From contig RSEH01000173.1 in assembly GCA_006503475.1 (NCBI GenBank), positions 40,115 through 104,114 of the forward strand: a stretch of 64,000 nt of DNA. Reading direction: 5' to 3'. The notes under the pieces were generated by a model. It did not search any database and was not told the DNA's origin. It saw only the letters and a list, made by a program, of their open reading frames with translations. Within the stretch, counting starts at the first letter, position 1, and the number at the start of each line of letters is the position of its first letter. A program made the translations under genes and the position numbers. Source of the stretch: Stentor roeselii. Lineage: Eukaryota > Ciliophora > Heterotrichea > Heterotrichida > Stentoridae. Positions 1-9,125 of this stretch are shown here, in pieces.

Positions 1-672
1 AAAGTGGTCGGCTTCTTCAATCATTAGAAATTTCACGCATCGGTCTCCGAGAAGGTCTCTTAAGCGATAAGCATCTGAAGGTGGAGTGAATTGATCTTTG
101 TTTCCGAAGAGGATTATCACTTTAGATTGAATTTTGTTTAAGACACTGACCATGTCAAGGTTTCGTCTTTCTTCGATTCCTTCTTTTTCTACTTTAAAAG
201 AGCGGTTGTTCATCGAAAGGTAAGCGAAACCGTTTGATTCGATTTCTGAAAGGATTGGGTTTAGGAAACCTGGAAGGATTGACATGTCGAAACGGGTCGC
301 GATTGGGAGGAGGATTGGAACGTCTGAGTATCTGGAACCGTAGATCATTATTGAGTTTCCTCCTTTTGAATGACCGATTAGACAGATCACTTCTAAGCCT
401 AATGTCTTGGTGAACTGGACAACTTCATGAATATTTTCAACTTCCCTATCAAACCCTCCAATCAAAAACTCTCCATCACTTTCCCCATTGCCTTCCAAAT
501 CAAATCCCAGAACATTAAACCCTTGAAGTTGATAAAGCATAGGAAAGAACAAAGACCTTTTATGCGAAAAAGTCCCATGTACCAAAACAACAACCTTATC
601 ACTTTCCAAGTTATTCCTCTGCAACTCATAAACAATTTTCGCTCCACTCTTGGTAGTGAAATTCGAAGCCAT
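1..672 (-). CDS. alpha/beta hydrolase (C-terminus cut by window edge)
   Basis: An open frame of 224 codons runs from ATG at 670-672 to the first base of the window with no stop, so the 3' end lies outside. It reads as an alpha/beta-hydrolase of the monoglyceride-lipase/esterase kind: an oxyanion-type HGTF near residue 29, the nucleophile elbow GHSKGG near residue 106, an acid in DQFTPP near 200 and the catalytic His in EADHF at the very end of the visible part. Family members hydrolyse ester or thioester bonds; the substrate cannot be read from the sequence. TAATAAT precedes the ATG. The start lies only 15 nt after the stop of the co-directional kinase gene upstream. The full triad order supports an active enzyme. 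Confidence 0.85.
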   Translation of the reverse strand, partial: MASNFTTKSGAKIVYELQRNNLESDKVVVLVHGTFSHKRSLFFPMLYQLQGFNVLGFDLEGNGESDGEFLIGGFDREVENIHEVVQFTKTLGLEVICLIGHSKGGNSIMIYGSRYSDVPILLPIATRFDMSILPGFLNPILSEIESNGFAYLSMNNRSFKVEKEGIEERRNLDMVSVLNKIQSKVIILFGNKDQFTPPSDAYRLRDLLGDRCVKFLMIEEADHF

Positions 673-687
673 TATTATTAAACCAGT

Positions 688-2190
688 TCAAAATCTATGA
701 ATTCTTTTATTTATCAAGTGCATGGCTCTATAAACATCAGCACAAACACTTAAAAAGTGCATAGAAGGTCCAAAAGCCCTTCTAAAATCAACAACATAAG
801 CACATTCAATCTTCATACCCATTACTTTAAAAATCTTGCAAACAAATCGAATTTTCTCATTTTTGAACTGATAATGAAAAGTATTAAGTTTTTTCATAAC
901 CTGCTTAAATTTTACCAAGTTATTCGATTTGCAAGACTTTAAAAATATTTTCATACATTCTGCAAGTTCAAGAGTGGTGCGAAAGCCGATCATCCAATTA
1001 TGAGGAAAGAGTAAAGCCAGAGTATCAAAGTCTTCAATCACAGACAAGGACCTTCTCAGTTCACATGAAGGACGGTCAATTGAATTCCGGGTGTTAGTGA
1101 ATGTCGGAACAATATCAAGAGACATGTTATTCAACTCATCTCTTTTTTTTTTCTCATTTGTATCCTGCATGATTCTATAAGCGACACAAAATTCGTCTTG
1201 TTTTTGTTTCACAAGTCTTCGTCTAAGTCTTTCTTCAGTGTAGTTCTCTGGAGTGAGGTTAAATTGAAGGCATTTTTTAAAGATTTCTTCATCGAGGATG
1301 TGACTTGACCTTGCTTTACACTCGATCAAGCACATTGTTTGGTCTTTCTTCAACATGCAGTTCGTGTCGTAGGTCAAGTGGTTTTGAATGTTTATTGTGT
1401 ACCAAGGGTGGTGGTTTATTTGACTTATTGATATTCGTGTCACTGGGTCTGTGTCAAGCATTCGGCTTATTAAGTCTTTGCAGGCTTCGCTGAGGTTGTG
1501 AGGAAAAAGGTACTCTGCTGATTTTATCTTTTGGAATAAACCGTACATGTTGTTCTCGTCAAATGGAAGGTAACCTGATACTAAAAGAAATAATACTACC
1601 CCTGCACTCCAGATATCGACTTCTGGACCACTGTAGATTTCCCCTGCTATTATTTCAGGAGCTGCGTAGTTCAAACTACCACAGGATGTCTTTAGAAAGA
1701 TTCCATCATTAAAGTAAGTAGCTAGTCCAAAATCTCCAAGTTTTATATTGTTTTGGTCATCAAGTAAAATATTTTCAGGTTTGACATCTCTATGAACTAC
1801 TCCATGAGAATGACAATAGCCAAGAGCGTGAATGAGCTGCTGGAAGTATTTTCTTGCCTCATCTTCTGAAAAGCGCTGTTTTCCAAGAATAAACTCATAC
1901 AACTCTCCACCTTCCAAGTACTCTATGACAATGAAAATACCTTCATTAGACTCAATGAACTCATAGACTCTCATGATATGAGGATGATTAAAAGAAGAAA
2001 GTATTTTCGCTTCTTGTTTAACTTTCGCTAGTTTCACTTTATCTGATAAAGAAGATTGTTTGATGACCTTAATAGCGACCTTTTGATTGGTGATATTGTG
2101 AATCGCGACTTTCTAAGCATTACGTTTAACTTTCGCGAATGACCCTTCTCCAAGAGATTTAATAATTCGATAGTTGGAGATAGATGTCAT
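688..2190 (-). CDS. AMPK/SNF1-like Ser/Thr protein kinase
   Basis: The spliced gene encodes 495 aa: exon 2124-2190, a 15-nt intron at 2109-2123 (gtaatgcttagaaag, with an in-frame TAG) and exon 688-2108. Splicing restores the glycine loop GEGSFAKV, which continues into VAIKVIK with the ATP-binding Lys. Then follow HRDVKPEN (catalytic loop), DFGLA, the activation loop TSCGSLNYAAPE and DIWSAGVVLF, the signature of the AMPK/SNF1 and related CAMKL kinases. The C-terminal ~100 residues (from about NWMIGF) look like a KA1-type regulatory domain. Such kinases sense energy or stress; upstream activation is expected at the Thr of TSCGS. The stop is TGA. The gene is divergent from the myosin-like gene with only 67 bp between start codons, and TTATAA lies just upstream of the ATG. 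Confidence 0.92.
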
Positions 2191-2257
2191 GATTTTATAA
2201 TATTTGGCTGATAATTCTGAAGTTTTATGAATAATTTGAATTATAAGTAATCAAAAT
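2191..2257. promoter_or_regulatory. bidirectional promoter between kinase and myosin-like gene
   Basis: Only 67 bp separate the two divergent ATGs. TTATAA-like elements occur close to both starts: TATTATAAAATC before the minus-strand ATG and TTATAAGTAATC before the plus-strand ATG. All control elements and both 5' leaders must fit here. Functional assignment is inference. Confidence 0.5.
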
Positions 2258-5200
2258 ATGGAAATTTCAAGAGAAAGTTCAACAGTGCCTGATAATTTGA
2301 TATTCATCTCTGAACATACGGATTCCAGTCTATTTGAATGCATTTCGACCAGGCTTCAAAGTGGAAATCCTTTCACAATGGCAGGGTCGATTTTAATAAG
2401 CACTTCAAGTGGATCGAGTCCGAGTCTTTACTCAGAAGACCAGCGTGAAGCCTATAGAGACTCATCACAGCCGCCTCATCTTTACTCAATAAGCTCGAAA
2501 GCTCTGAATCGGCTTCAGTCAACATACGCAAATCAAGTGATCACCTTGTTAGGGTCTTCAGGCTCGGGGAAGACCTTTTCAGCAGTTCACCTTTTAGACC
2601 ATTTATGCTACCTATCAAAAGCGACAGACCAATTCCCTGCACTTCACGCATCTTTACAAGTACTGCACGTGATGGGTTCAACAAGTAGATTAGAAAATCA
2701 AGAAAGTTCATCATGTGGAATCGTCAGTTCTTTGCTTTATGATAACGACTTTAAAATGATCGGCGGGAGTTTTAAAGCGAAACTTCTTGACTACTCCCTG
2801 CCTTTCTCAACAACTGGAAACTCTTATCATGTGCTTCATTCTTTAGTCACAGCAAGCAAGACCCAACTTCAAAGTTTAGGTCTAAGTTCAATGCCTTCCT
2901 TCAAACTTTTCTTAAATCGCCCGTTTAACAGTAAGGAAATTATTTATTTCGGGCAGAATTTCGACAGATTTTTTAAAAATTTACAAATTTTGAAATTCAG
3001 TAGAAATGAAATTCAGGAAGTTTTAGAAATGTTAAGCGTTGTGCTGCTTTTATTTGAAATCAGCTTCGTTGGTAGTCATTTTGTTGTTGCTGGTGATAAG
3101 GAAAAAGTTGAATGGACCGTCAGACATCGAACTGCAGTAAAAAAAGTTTGCAAAATTTTACTTGTCAGTGAGGAGAAGTTTTTACAGGTCTTTCAAGGAA
3201 TTTCTCATAAAAGTTCAGTTGAAAATAAAATTAAAGAACTTGCGAGAAGTGTTTATGTCGTTACTTTTGAATGGGTTTTATGGAAAATTAATCAAAGGGT
3301 GAAAAAACTTTGCAGTGATGATTTGAAATCTCAACCTTCATATCAAATTTCAGTAGTAGACTTTCCTGGGTTTCAAGAAGAAGGGTGTTTAAGTGGCTTG
3401 TCTTCAAATATTGCTTTGGAATGTTTGAATTTATTTGCTTCTGAGAAACTTTTAGGCCTTCTTCACGATTTAGAAACTGAGAAAATTTCCATGAAAATCT
3501 TTGAAAGTCCTTCAAGTCTAGAGCTGGTTTCTTTATTTCTTTCAAAAGACTTCGGCTTCCTGCAAAGTCTTGAAGACCCTAACTTCGACCGATACTGGAA
3601 AGAGTTCAGAGGTCTTTCAAAGTCACTCAAGTCACTCAAGACTTCAAACATAAGCCTTTCAGTTCAGTTCGCTTGGGGAGAAGTCGAATACGAGACCTCT
3701 TCACTTCGAGTAGAATCTTTAAAATACCTACACCCAGGAGACTTTTCCCCATTTTTCTTGAAATGTTCAAATTCAATCCTTCGAAAAATGCATCCACCTG
3801 ACGTGCTTTCACATTCTTCAACTCTCCGCAAGGACCTAAGTTCATTATTGGAACCTTTAGTAGGATCAGAGAACTCTTTAATTTACTTTATCCGGGGAAA
3901 AAACGGGAAACTTGACTATTCAGAGACAATTCGTCTTTTCCGTAACACCCTGGTGATGCCTTCGCTGTTCTGGGAATGGTACGGATATGAACATTGGGTG
4001 AGCAACTCGAAGTTACTCAATGATCTGGGTGTTAAGCAGGACTCAGCTGGGCAGACTTCCACTTTTATCAGTTCTTTACTGTCAGAAGTCCTTCCTGAAA
4101 ATGATTTTCTGGTTGGATTGACCAGAACACTGCTGAAAGACAGAGCTTTTCATATCATTGATGAAAAATGCTCTGATCCCAACTTCAAGTTCCCTGTTGA
4201 CTCAAGGACTAAAGCGACTTTCAAGGCTTTTTCGCCGAAGAATATGAAAAAGGTCATCAAAGCGAGGTCTAATCAGGTCCTTATTGACTATGGCAGCGCG
4301 TTTTATTATAATTGTTATGGAGAACAGCATTTGGCATATCAAGAGATTTATAATTTCTTGGATAATCTTGCAGATGTCAATGAAATGTCTTTTAAAAAAG
4401 AGACATTTTCTAGAAAAAGTAGCAAATTGACGAGTTTGTCATCAGTTTCTAGTCTTAAAGACACTCTTCAAACAGTTCGATCAGAAAAGCACTTTAAAAA
4501 TCTAAAGCACTCTTTAAGCAACTTCCACCTGATCAACTATTCATCTCAGCTTTCTTCAATCATTTTCATCCAAAAACACTGGAAAGGCTTTCAAGCTCGT
4601 AAGTACTTTAAAGCCTTTCAACTCTTAAACCGAAAAGCAAGTAAGATCCAATCAACCTGGAAAGCATATCAAGCACGAAAAGCCTTCATCTCTTTAAAAA
4701 CAACAGTAAAAGTCCTTCAAAAGTTCTTTAAACTGAGATTCAAGATGAAAACATCAGCAGCTTCAAAGATTCAAACCTGGTTCAAACATTTTTGCAGACC
4801 TTTGCCATCTGCACACATTGAAGACATCAGTTCTCAATTAAGTTCAATTGAAAGTGAAAATCTTTCAGGTCAAGTTCTTCATTCAATCCTTAAGCCGACA
4901 CAAGCAAAAAACCCAGAAGAGACTTTTAAGCCGAAAATAAATGACTACTCTAGAAACCTTGCAAAACTTCGAGAACTTAAACTAGGAAACATGAACCTTC
5001 CTGTTGAAAAAAGACTGGAAAACATGCACCTCTTAAAAAATACTAAAATCGAAGACCTACGCAAGACTAAAGTCGATCAAGAGCGTCAACATCTGAAAGC
5101 AACTCCTTCAATCAACAAGAGTTCCGACCTTCTCATGCAAAATTCAGAAACTTCTAACTTTTTACAGCGACAAGAACGAAAAACACTTCAAATCCGCATG

Positions 5201-5533
5201 AAACGAGAAAAAGAATTCGTGAAAAAACAAAGTGAAGAACTATCAAGTTATACTTTTAAACCCACATTAGTGAGTAAAAGTTGTAAAAGAATAGAAAGAA
5301 GTGTGAAAGACCTTCATATCTGGGCAGAGGTCAAAAAGTTCCAACTTACCAGAGCTCAGAAGGTAAAAGCAGATGAAGAGGTCAGGTCCTTATCCCCCTG
5401 CGCGATGTCCAACAACTCTAAAAGGATTCTAATCGAGCGACAAGCGCGACTTGCAGAGCAGCTTAAACTCGCAAATGAAGTGAAAGAGTCTCTTCTTCCC
5501 TATTGGCCGAATAAACCAGAAGCCAGTGGCTAG
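2258..5533 (+). CDS. divergent myosin-like motor protein with IQ motifs
   Basis: 1091 aa, no intron seen. The first ~690 residues resemble a myosin head: P-loop GSSGSGKTFS (canonical GESGAGKTE) near residue 95, a degenerate switch-I-like segment RLENQESSSCG near 142, VLHSLVTASK, WVLWKINQRV and a switch-II-like VVDFPGFQEEG near 366 (canonical DIxGFE). Three IQ-like motifs follow (about 770-845: IQKHWKGFQARKYF, IQSTWKAYQARKAF, IQTWFKHF), implying calmodulin-type light chains. The tail is charged and carries TFKPKIN and TFKPTL motifs common in ciliate cytoskeletal proteins. Switch I and II deviate strongly, so ATP hydrolysis or motility may be lost. It could also be a non-motile P-loop IQ scaffold. 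ATG lies 17 nt after a TTATAA. The next gene starts 23 nt downstream. Confidence 0.7.
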   Translation: MEISRESSTVPDNLIFISEHTDSSLFECISTRLQSGNPFTMAGSILISTSSGSSPSLYSEDQREAYRDSSQPPHLYSISSKALNRLQSTYANQVITLLGSSGSGKTFSAVHLLDHLCYLSKATDQFPALHASLQVLHVMGSTSRLENQESSSCGIVSSLLYDNDFKMIGGSFKAKLLDYSLPFSTTGNSYHVLHSLVTASKTQLQSLGLSSMPSFKLFLNRPFNSKEIIYFGQNFDRFFKNLQILKFSRNEIQEVLEMLSVVLLLFEISFVGSHFVVAGDKEKVEWTVRHRTAVKKVCKILLVSEEKFLQVFQGISHKSSVENKIKELARSVYVVTFEWVLWKINQRVKKLCSDDLKSQPSYQISVVDFPGFQEEGCLSGLSSNIALECLNLFASEKLLGLLHDLETEKISMKIFESPSSLELVSLFLSKDFGFLQSLEDPNFDRYWKEFRGLSKSLKSLKTSNISLSVQFAWGEVEYETSSLRVESLKYLHPGDFSPFFLKCSNSILRKMHPPDVLSHSSTLRKDLSSLLEPLVGSENSLIYFIRGKNGKLDYSETIRLFRNTLVMPSLFWEWYGYEHWVSNSKLLNDLGVKQDSAGQTSTFISSLLSEVLPENDFLVGLTRTLLKDRAFHIIDEKCSDPNFKFPVDSRTKATFKAFSPKNMKKVIKARSNQVLIDYGSAFYYNCYGEQHLAYQEIYNFLDNLADVNEMSFKKETFSRKSSKLTSLSSVSSLKDTLQTVRSEKHFKNLKHSLSNFHLINYSSQLSSIIFIQKHWKGFQARKYFKAFQLLNRKASKIQSTWKAYQARKAFISLKTTVKVLQKFFKLRFKMKTSAASKIQTWFKHFCRPLPSAHIEDISSQLSSIESENLSGQVLHSILKPTQAKNPEETFKPKINDYSRNLAKLRELKLGNMNLPVEKRLENMHLLKNTKIEDLRKTKVDQERQHLKATPSINKSSDLLMQNSETSNFLQRQERKTLQIRMKREKEFVKKQSEELSSYTFKPTLVSKSCKRIERSVKDLHIWAEVKKFQLTRAQKVKADEEVRSLSPCAMSNNSKRILIERQARLAEQLKLANEVKESLLPYWPNKPEASG

Positions 5534-5556
5534 ACTGTTAATTAAAAGGATTTATT

Positions 5557-7047
5557 ATGGGATCTTTTTGTGCTGGAAGAATAACTATTGAAACCCCTAC
5601 ATTAACAAGGGCTCCTATCACCTGCAAGCAAGACATTCATTTCGCTACTTCCAAGTTCGTTCAAGAGAATTCCTCGAATTTTTACCAGGTTTATGATCTC
5701 GGTACCCAACCTCTTGGCTCTGGAGGATTCGGCTCTGTTTGGCTTTGCACTCATAAAAGAACTGGAGATGTTCGAGCTGTTAAAATCATCCTTAAAGCTT
5801 CCTTTACTGAGGAAGAAATAAGATCTCGGTCAGTCTTCGACGAGGTGCAAATCTTGAGGTCGATTGACCACCCGTTCATTGTGAAAGTTTTCGAGTACTT
5901 TGAAGACGACTGTAATTACTACATAATCATGGAACATATCGACGGAAAAGACTTGTTCGACGTGGTTTCAGATAAAGGAAGACTTGAAGAAGAAGAAGCT
6001 TGTTCAATGATGAAAAAAATTCTAATGGGTGTTAGTTATCTTCACTTGAAAGGAATCATTCACCGAGACCTGAAGCCAGAAAACGTTTTAGTCTTGAACA
6101 ATGTAAGCCTCTTGAGAAGTGAAGTAAAAATAATCGACTTTAACGTCTCGATGTTTAAACAAAACAGCAACTATGTCGCTCCTGCAGGAACCATCGACTA
6201 CATGGCTCCTGAAGTTTTCGATAAAAAAATAGATGAAAAGTCTGACATGTGGAGTTGCGGCGTTATTCTTTACTTAATGGTAACTGGGTATCTTCCCTTC
6301 GGTGGAGAAGATGATGACGTTATTCAAAAAAGTATTCAAAAAGGCACTTTTTATTACCCTAAACATCTAGATGGAGAAATTTCTGCAGATTGCAAAAATC
6401 TCATCTCGAAACTTATGAATAAAGATGTTTCTACTCGACTTTCAGCATCTCAAGCTTTGGAACATTCCTGGTTTTGTAAACCTTTTGATGATAGCTGTGA
6501 TTATTCGATTTTAACTGAAACTCTTAGTGGTATTAAAGAACCGAAGAATGTTGGAAAGCTTCGAGAAGTTATCACAACGATTATGATCTCTCAGATGAGC
6601 AAAGGAAAAGAAATGAAAAAAGCTGAAAAGTACTTCTCAGCGATTGATAGGAATCAAGATGGAGTTATTACTATTGAAGAACTCACTGCTTTACTTGCAT
6701 CGCGAATGACCAGACCTGAAGCTGAAGAACAAGCTTTAAGAATTATGAAAATTTTAGATGTTGATGGCAGCGGTGCTATTGACTTCAGTGAGTTTCTGAG
6801 AATATGTGTTGAGGAAGAAGAACTTTTAACACGTGAGACTTTGAAGAAGACTTTTGACTACTTGGACCGTAATGGGTCGAATAAAATTGAAAAGGAGGAT
6901 TTGAAAGAGTGGTTGAATAGAAGTGAAACAGTCTCTGATAGCATTATTCAGGATTTGATGCTTGAAGCGGATAAAAATGGAGATGGCCAAATTGACTTTC
7001 ATGAATTTGAAGAACTGTTTATTGGAACACGTGCTGAGGGTAAGTAA
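5557..7047 (+). CDS. calcium-dependent protein kinase (CDPK)
   Basis: 496 aa with classic CDPK order. The N-terminus MGSFC fits N-myristoylation at Gly2 and palmitoylation at Cys5, so membrane attachment is likely. Kinase domain: GSGGFGSV, AVKIILK, HRDLKPEN, GTIDYMAPE, DMWSCGVILY. An autoinhibitory junction precedes four EF-hands with good loops: DRNQDGVITIEE, DVDGSGAIDFSE, DRNGSNKIEKED and DKNGDGQIDFHE. Ca2+ binding would relieve autoinhibition. One oddity: the Mg-binding DFG triplet reads DFN (IIDFNVS; codon AAC), although Asp is retained. The Gly-to-Asn change could alter activation-loop flexibility. The gene is 23 nt downstream of the myosin-like gene and 13 nt upstream of the next ATG, all on the plus strand. 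Confidence 0.93.
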   Translation: MGSFCAGRITIETPTLTRAPITCKQDIHFATSKFVQENSSNFYQVYDLGTQPLGSGGFGSVWLCTHKRTGDVRAVKIILKASFTEEEIRSRSVFDEVQILRSIDHPFIVKVFEYFEDDCNYYIIMEHIDGKDLFDVVSDKGRLEEEEACSMMKKILMGVSYLHLKGIIHRDLKPENVLVLNNVSLLRSEVKIIDFNVSMFKQNSNYVAPAGTIDYMAPEVFDKKIDEKSDMWSCGVILYLMVTGYLPFGGEDDDVIQKSIQKGTFYYPKHLDGEISADCKNLISKLMNKDVSTRLSASQALEHSWFCKPFDDSCDYSILTETLSGIKEPKNVGKLREVITTIMISQMSKGKEMKKAEKYFSAIDRNQDGVITIEELTALLASRMTRPEAEEQALRIMKILDVDGSGAIDFSEFLRICVEEEELLTRETLKKTFDYLDRNGSNKIEKEDLKEWLNRSETVSDSIIQDLMLEADKNGDGQIDFHEFEELFIGTRAEGK

Positions 7048-7060
7048 TTGATAATTTAAT

Positions 7061-8170
7061 ATGGAAAATCATGATACTGCCAAACCGGTACCTGTTAAAT
7101 GTCTGCATTGGTAAATTATAGTCAGTCAAAAGGACTACTCGTCTTCTACGATTTTTTTTCATCATAAGAAGCATCATGTGGATCAAACTATTTTGTATAC
7201 TCCAAGTGAAATTTTATGCTCCAAATGTAATCAAGTTGTTCTAGTCTCTAGTTTGCACTCACATCACAATCTCTGCGAAAAGCGACTTCCAAAAAAACTT
7301 CTAGTGACAATCTCAGAAGAACAAACAGACGACCACCGAGTGCCATGCATTTACTGTAAACGTAAATTCAACTTAACCCGACTAGAAAAGCACCAAAAAG
7401 CTTGCGAAAAGTTATCAAAAAAGCGTCCATTATTCGAAGTTTCACGTATGAGACTTCCCAGTTTTTCAGACAGTCAATCAAAAGTGAAAAAAAACTCTTT
7501 AAACTTGATTTACCCTAACTCAAAATGGCAGAAGCAGCACTTAGAACTAGTAAGAAACCTTCGATACTGCGCAGACGAGTCAAGTTACGAGGACTACCTT
7601 CCTTGCCCTCACTGTCACCGACGTTTTTCCCAGATGAATGCTGAGAAACACATTGAAATCTGCAAAAAAATCATAAACAAACCACGAGGAATCCTCAGCA
7701 AATTGCCAAGTGTGAATCGTTTAAAACAACTCAGCATTCGAACAGATAGTTCAGGGAACCTTCACCGTCCAAGTTCAGTAAAGACCAGAGAAGATAAAAG
7801 TTCTCAACTTCTTTCATTCGCTGAAGCTGAAAGTTCTCCATCACCTTTTAAAACTCCTCTTCTTCGAGAAGAACTGACAGTAAAAATCAAAAGAGAAAAA
7901 AGTGTCTTATGTGGAGTTTGCAACAAGAAGGTTTTAAGAAATGTGATAAATAAGCATATCGTGCAATGTGGAAAAATCGACTTACGTCCTTCAGCAACTG
8001 AAAAACATCTTGATGCGAAAAGAAATTATTCAAGACTTGGGAGCCAGTTAAATCAGATTCGCTCGAATTCAACTTATCGACTAACTGAAAGTCAATGTAC
8101 ATCTTGTGGAGCAAGTATCCCGAAACAAGCGAATTTCTGCATGATGTGTGGAATGTCAAAGTGTAAATAG
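7061..8170 (+). CDS. ZC2HC1-type zinc-finger protein
   Basis: Spliced length 364 aa: exon 7061-7110, a 15-nt intron 7111-7125 (gtaaattatagtcag) and exon 7126-8170. Splicing creates an extra N-terminal finger starting CLHCQKDYSSS. Further C2HC fingers follow the pattern CxxC-x(n)-H-x(3-4)-C: CSKCNQVV...HHNLC, CIYCKRKF...HQKAC, CPHCHRRF...HIEIC and CGVCNKKV...HIVQC. A C-terminal zinc ribbon ends CTSCGASIPKQANFCMMC. This is the ZC2HC1 arrangement known in many ciliated eukaryotes; the precise role is unknown. The TAG stop (8168-8170) directly abuts the stop codon of the convergent DHHC gene, leaving no intergenic base. Confidence 0.85.
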
Positions 8171-8911
8171 TTAATTAGAACAAAATCGAGGAATTTCCTG
8201 CAACTGGTTCACCGATTCAGTCCTTTCCCACCCGTTGAGTGGTCTTGGAAGGACTTTCACCGACTTGGCCTTGTTGGTGACGTATTCAAAAGTACTGATT
8301 CCTTTGCACATCAAGTAGCAGTGAAAGCCTAAAACAAATCCAAAATAACAGCAAGAAATAAAACCGAAGGTCTCAGTGATCACTATAAAGAAAACATATG
8401 CGATCTCTAAGTCTGTATCGAACCTCTCCTCGAAGCATAAAGTGTTTATTACAGCCACTAGTCCAGAAACTGTCACTGATACTGATAAAGCCGTGGTGCA
8501 TACAACGAGAAGAAAGAAAAGGCTGTAGTTTTTCCCACCTATGCAGTTGTTTATCCAGGCACAGTGATGATCGTATTTAAAAATACATTTGTTGCAGGAT
8601 GAACAGTGCTTTGAATGGAAATCTATCGCAACTTCACAGATTGTACAACGAAATTGAAGAGAAGTTTCAGATGGGTTTAAAGAGGTTTTAGAAAATAAAC
8701 CACTTGGGTCGATTTTTGATAGGACTAGGTGGAGGGAAAGACTTGAGAGTAACAGGAAGTTGAATATTGAGTAGAGAATTGGCTCGAATACTTCAGGGAC
8801 ATGAGAAATTATGAACATGTTGTAGGTTATTCCGTAGGTTAAATAAGCGAAATAGCAAAGACATTGCTTGAAACTCCAGGGACAACTTAGACCGTTCTTT
8901 CTTTTTCGCAT
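8171..8911 (-). CDS. DHHC-type protein S-acyltransferase (palmitoyltransferase)
   Basis: 246 aa, a compact member of the family. Two membrane segments lie in the first ~75 residues. The Cys-rich domain CTICEVAIDFHSKHCSSC leads into the catalytic DHHC of YDHHCAWINNCIG. Two further helices follow, and a TTxE-like element (STFE) lies after the last helix. The enzyme transfers palmitate to cysteine residues of target proteins through an acyl-Cys intermediate at endomembranes. Candidate clients by family knowledge include the MG-C type CDPK encoded 2 kb away, but that link is inference. It is convergent with the C2HC gene; the two stop codons are adjacent (TAG|TTA). Confidence 0.93.
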   Translation of the reverse strand: MRKRKNGLSCPWSFKQCLCYFAYLTYGITYNMFIISHVPEVFEPILYSIFNFLLLSSLSLHLVLSKIDPSGLFSKTSLNPSETSLQFRCTICEVAIDFHSKHCSSCNKCIFKYDHHCAWINNCIGGKNYSLFFLLVVCTTALSVSVTVSGLVAVINTLCFEERFDTDLEIAYVFFIVITETFGFISCCYFGFVLGFHCYLMCKGISTFEYVTNKAKSVKVLPRPLNGWERTESVNQLQEIPRFCSN

Positions 8912-9125
8912 TTATTAGAAAGATGTAAAGTTAATCATGTAATGAGATATCATCATCCTAGTTAATAATGATTCATTTCCTTCACTAGGAAAAATCTGTA
9001 ACTTTATTTGTTAACTTGAATAAATATATACCTGAATGCAAAATGGAAATTTTCTAACTTCACTTCAATAAACCTCTTCTTTTTCAAACTTTCCAATAAC
9101 CTCAACTTTTCTCCAAGAAATAAAA

